A stretch of DNA of 5,612 nt from Candidatus Woesearchaeota archaeon (GTDB taxonomy: Archaea > Nanobdellota > Nanobdellia > Woesearchaeales > UBA525): positions 46,100 through 51,711 of the forward strand of contig DUGD01000050.1 in the NCBI GenBank assembly GCA_013331575.1, in the 5' to 3' direction. Of the stretch, positions 4,572 to 5,612 are shown piece after piece. The notes below the pieces were generated by a model. The model had not been told where the DNA came from, did no database searches, and saw nothing but the letters and a program-made list of their open reading frames with translations. Numbering within the stretch: position 1 is the first letter of the stretch; every line of letters starts with the position of its first letter. Position numbers and translations under genes: made by a program.

Positions 4572-4596
4572 AAACAAAAAAGAGAAGAAGAAAAAA
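4572..4596 (-). terminator. T-rich terminator of dnaG
   Basis: Read on the minus strand, the sequence just after the dnaG stop has two six-T runs (4596-4591 and 4581-4576) joined by CTTCTTCTC. Such T-rich tracts without a hairpin are the usual archaeal intrinsic terminators. On the plus strand the same stretch is A-rich, so no terminator is evident for the permease operon, leaving the converging end of that operon unmarked. Confidence 0.65.
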
Positions 4597-4602
4597 TGAA
4601 CT

Positions 4603-5612
4603 CTACAGTAGCTCTTCGGCCGTCAGGACCTTGGTGCGGTTGCCTTTCGCGCTCGCGCTCATGCCTGCCAGGAAGTTGATGCCGTTCTGCTCGCAGGTGC
4701 TCACGAGTTCGGTGTCGATCGCGCCGTCGTAGACGACTGCGTGCATGCCGGTCTTGAGCGCCTTTATCGTGCCTGTGAGCTCGGACCCCGGCACTTTGCC
4801 GAGGATCTTCAGGTTCGAGTCGAGGACGTACGCGCCGTGCGTGCCGAGGAGGTCCTCAAGCAATTTGCCGATCTGCGCTTTCGTCTCGGTCGTCAACTCG
4901 TTCGCCTTCGGCGCTATGGGCGCCGGCGTGCTCTCGCGGGGCGCGTCGCGTCTCATATCGTCGCGGCGCGGTCCTCTATCATCGCGGGGCGCTTCGCGTC
5001 CTCTTGTGTCGTCGCGTGATGGTCGTTCGTCGCGTCCGCGTCCTCTTGTGTCGTCGCGTGATGGTCGTTCGTCGCGTCCGCGTCCTCTATCGTCGCGTCC
5101 GCGTTCGTCGCGGCGGGGCTGTTCGGAGCGCGGCTCCATCGGCTGGGGCTTCGTGGCGTTGGTCTCGGCGACCTGGTCCACTCCGACCTCGTACTCCGCT
5201 TTGGCGCGGCGCTCGTTGATGATGCTGACTCCGCCGCGGAAGTCCATCTTGTACTGTTCGCCCGCGATGCGTGCGCGCAGTGCCTTGTGGATCTCCTTCT
5301 TGGCGAGCTCCTCGACCTCTTTACCGTCGGGGGCTTTGGTCACGAAGTCGATCTCCGTGGTCTCGAGGAGTTCTTTGATGATGAGATCGCCGCCGCGGTC
5401 GCCGTCCACGAAGACGGTCACTATCTTCTGGCGGCAGAGGTCCTTCACCGATTCGGGGATGGAAGTCCCGTTCATGCTGACGACGTTCTTGAAGCCGTGC
5501 TTGAGCAGGTTCAGGACGTCCGCGCGGCCTTCGACCATGATGATCTCGTCGCTCTCTTCGATGGCAGGTCCTGCCGGCAAACGGTCGCGGCCCCACTCCT
5601 GGATCTCCATGA
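4603..5612 (-). CDS. dnaG: Archaeal DnaG (TOPRIM) protein, N-terminus outside the window
   Basis: Residue numbers here count from Met codon 5610-5608, which is internal. LPAGPAIEESDEIIMVEGRADVLNLL (11-36) and VFVDGDRGGDLIIKELL (66-82) are the TOPRIM core, with the catalytic-type Glu27 and the DxD pair Asp69/Asp71. KAPDGKEVEELAKKEIHKALR (92-112) is also typical of archaeal DnaG. A linker at about 155-235 is Arg/Asp-rich and partly tandemly repeated. The C-terminal domain (about 240-335, GTHGAYVLDSNLKILGKVPGSEL and AVVYDGAIDTELV) matches the family's end. Archaeal DnaG makes short primers in vitro and is also a stable exosome subunit through Csl4, so its main role may be RNA degradation. The family begins well before the TOPRIM domain, so perhaps 150 residues are missing past the right edge. 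A T-rich terminator follows the TAG stop. Confidence 0.95.
   Translation of the reverse strand, partial: MEIQEWGRDRLPAGPAIEESDEIIMVEGRADVLNLLKHGFKNVVSMNGTSIPESVKDLCRQKIVTVFVDGDRGGDLIIKELLETTEIDFVTKAPDGKEVEELAKKEIHKALRARIAGEQYKMDFRGGVSIINERRAKAEYEVGVDQVAETNATKPQPMEPRSEQPRRDERGRDDRGRGRDERPSRDDTRGRGRDERPSRDDTRGREAPRDDRGPRRDDMRRDAPRESTPAPIAPKANELTTETKAQIGKLLEDLLGTHGAYVLDSNLKILGKVPGSELTGTIKALKTGMHAVVYDGAIDTELVSTCEQNGINFLAGMSASAKGNRTKVLTAEELL
4996..5079 (-). repeat. Exact 42-bp tandem duplication within dnaG
   Basis: Positions 4996-5037 and 5038-5079 are identical, 42 bp each and in frame, encoding a 14-residue unit (RGRDERPSRDDTRG in one register). The first 9 bp of a third copy follow from 5080, then it degrades into further RGRD/RDER codons. 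The perfect match suggests a recent expansion in the low-complexity linker; it preserves the reading frame. Confidence 0.85.

Noticed and set aside
5608..5610. Met at 5610 as the dnaG start
   Set aside because: The protein begins at once with TOPRIM-domain sequence, whereas the family has a substantial N-terminal domain before it; the gene must continue beyond the window.

Overview
The window is archaeal. It carries an archaeal-type DnaG (TOPRIM) protein, a RIO1-family kinase and the universal archaeal two-KH-domain protein (Dim2/Pno1 homologue). TTTATATA- or TTTAAA-type TATA boxes lie about 26 bp before several start codons, as expected for leaderless archaeal transcripts. The DNA is moderately GC-rich and the genes are compact. 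I cannot fix the lineage; an uncultivated euryarchaeal or DPANN-type genome would fit.

Layout. Positions 1-152 hold no convincing gene but include a strong hairpin at the left edge. Positions 153-881 (+) encode a polytopic membrane protein whose first 28 residues carry five N-glycosylation sequons. The convergent gap 882-1143 contains three degenerate copies of a ~25-bp direct repeat and a set of four mutually complementary segments that can fold in two ways. Four minus-strand genes follow, apparently each with its own promoter: the KH-domain ribosome-biogenesis factor (1144-1704), a DUF2892-type two-helix membrane protein (1798-2028), an unrecognised 65-residue protein (2128-2325) and the RIO1 kinase (2464-3216).

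Divergent from RIO1 is a tight plus-strand operon: an ArsR/SmtB-family thiolate metalloregulator (3303-3566), a 38-residue Lys- and Cys-rich microprotein (3570-3686) and an ArsP_1/DUF318-family permease (3683-4558). A strong TATA box is followed by a dyad operator that covers the expected transcription start and the arsR start codon. The likely logic is that a soft metal or metalloid binds the regulator's cysteines and releases repression, after which the microprotein and permease are made together by coupled translation. The substrate and the microprotein's role are inferred.

Positions 4603-5612 (-) hold the C-terminal two-thirds or so of dnaG, cut by the right edge. It has a T-rich terminator and an Arg/Asp low-complexity linker built partly from an exact 42-bp tandem duplication.

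The most distinctive element is the ArsR / Cys-rich microprotein / permease cassette. The most puzzling DNA is the repeat and switchable-hairpin region at 973-1123.
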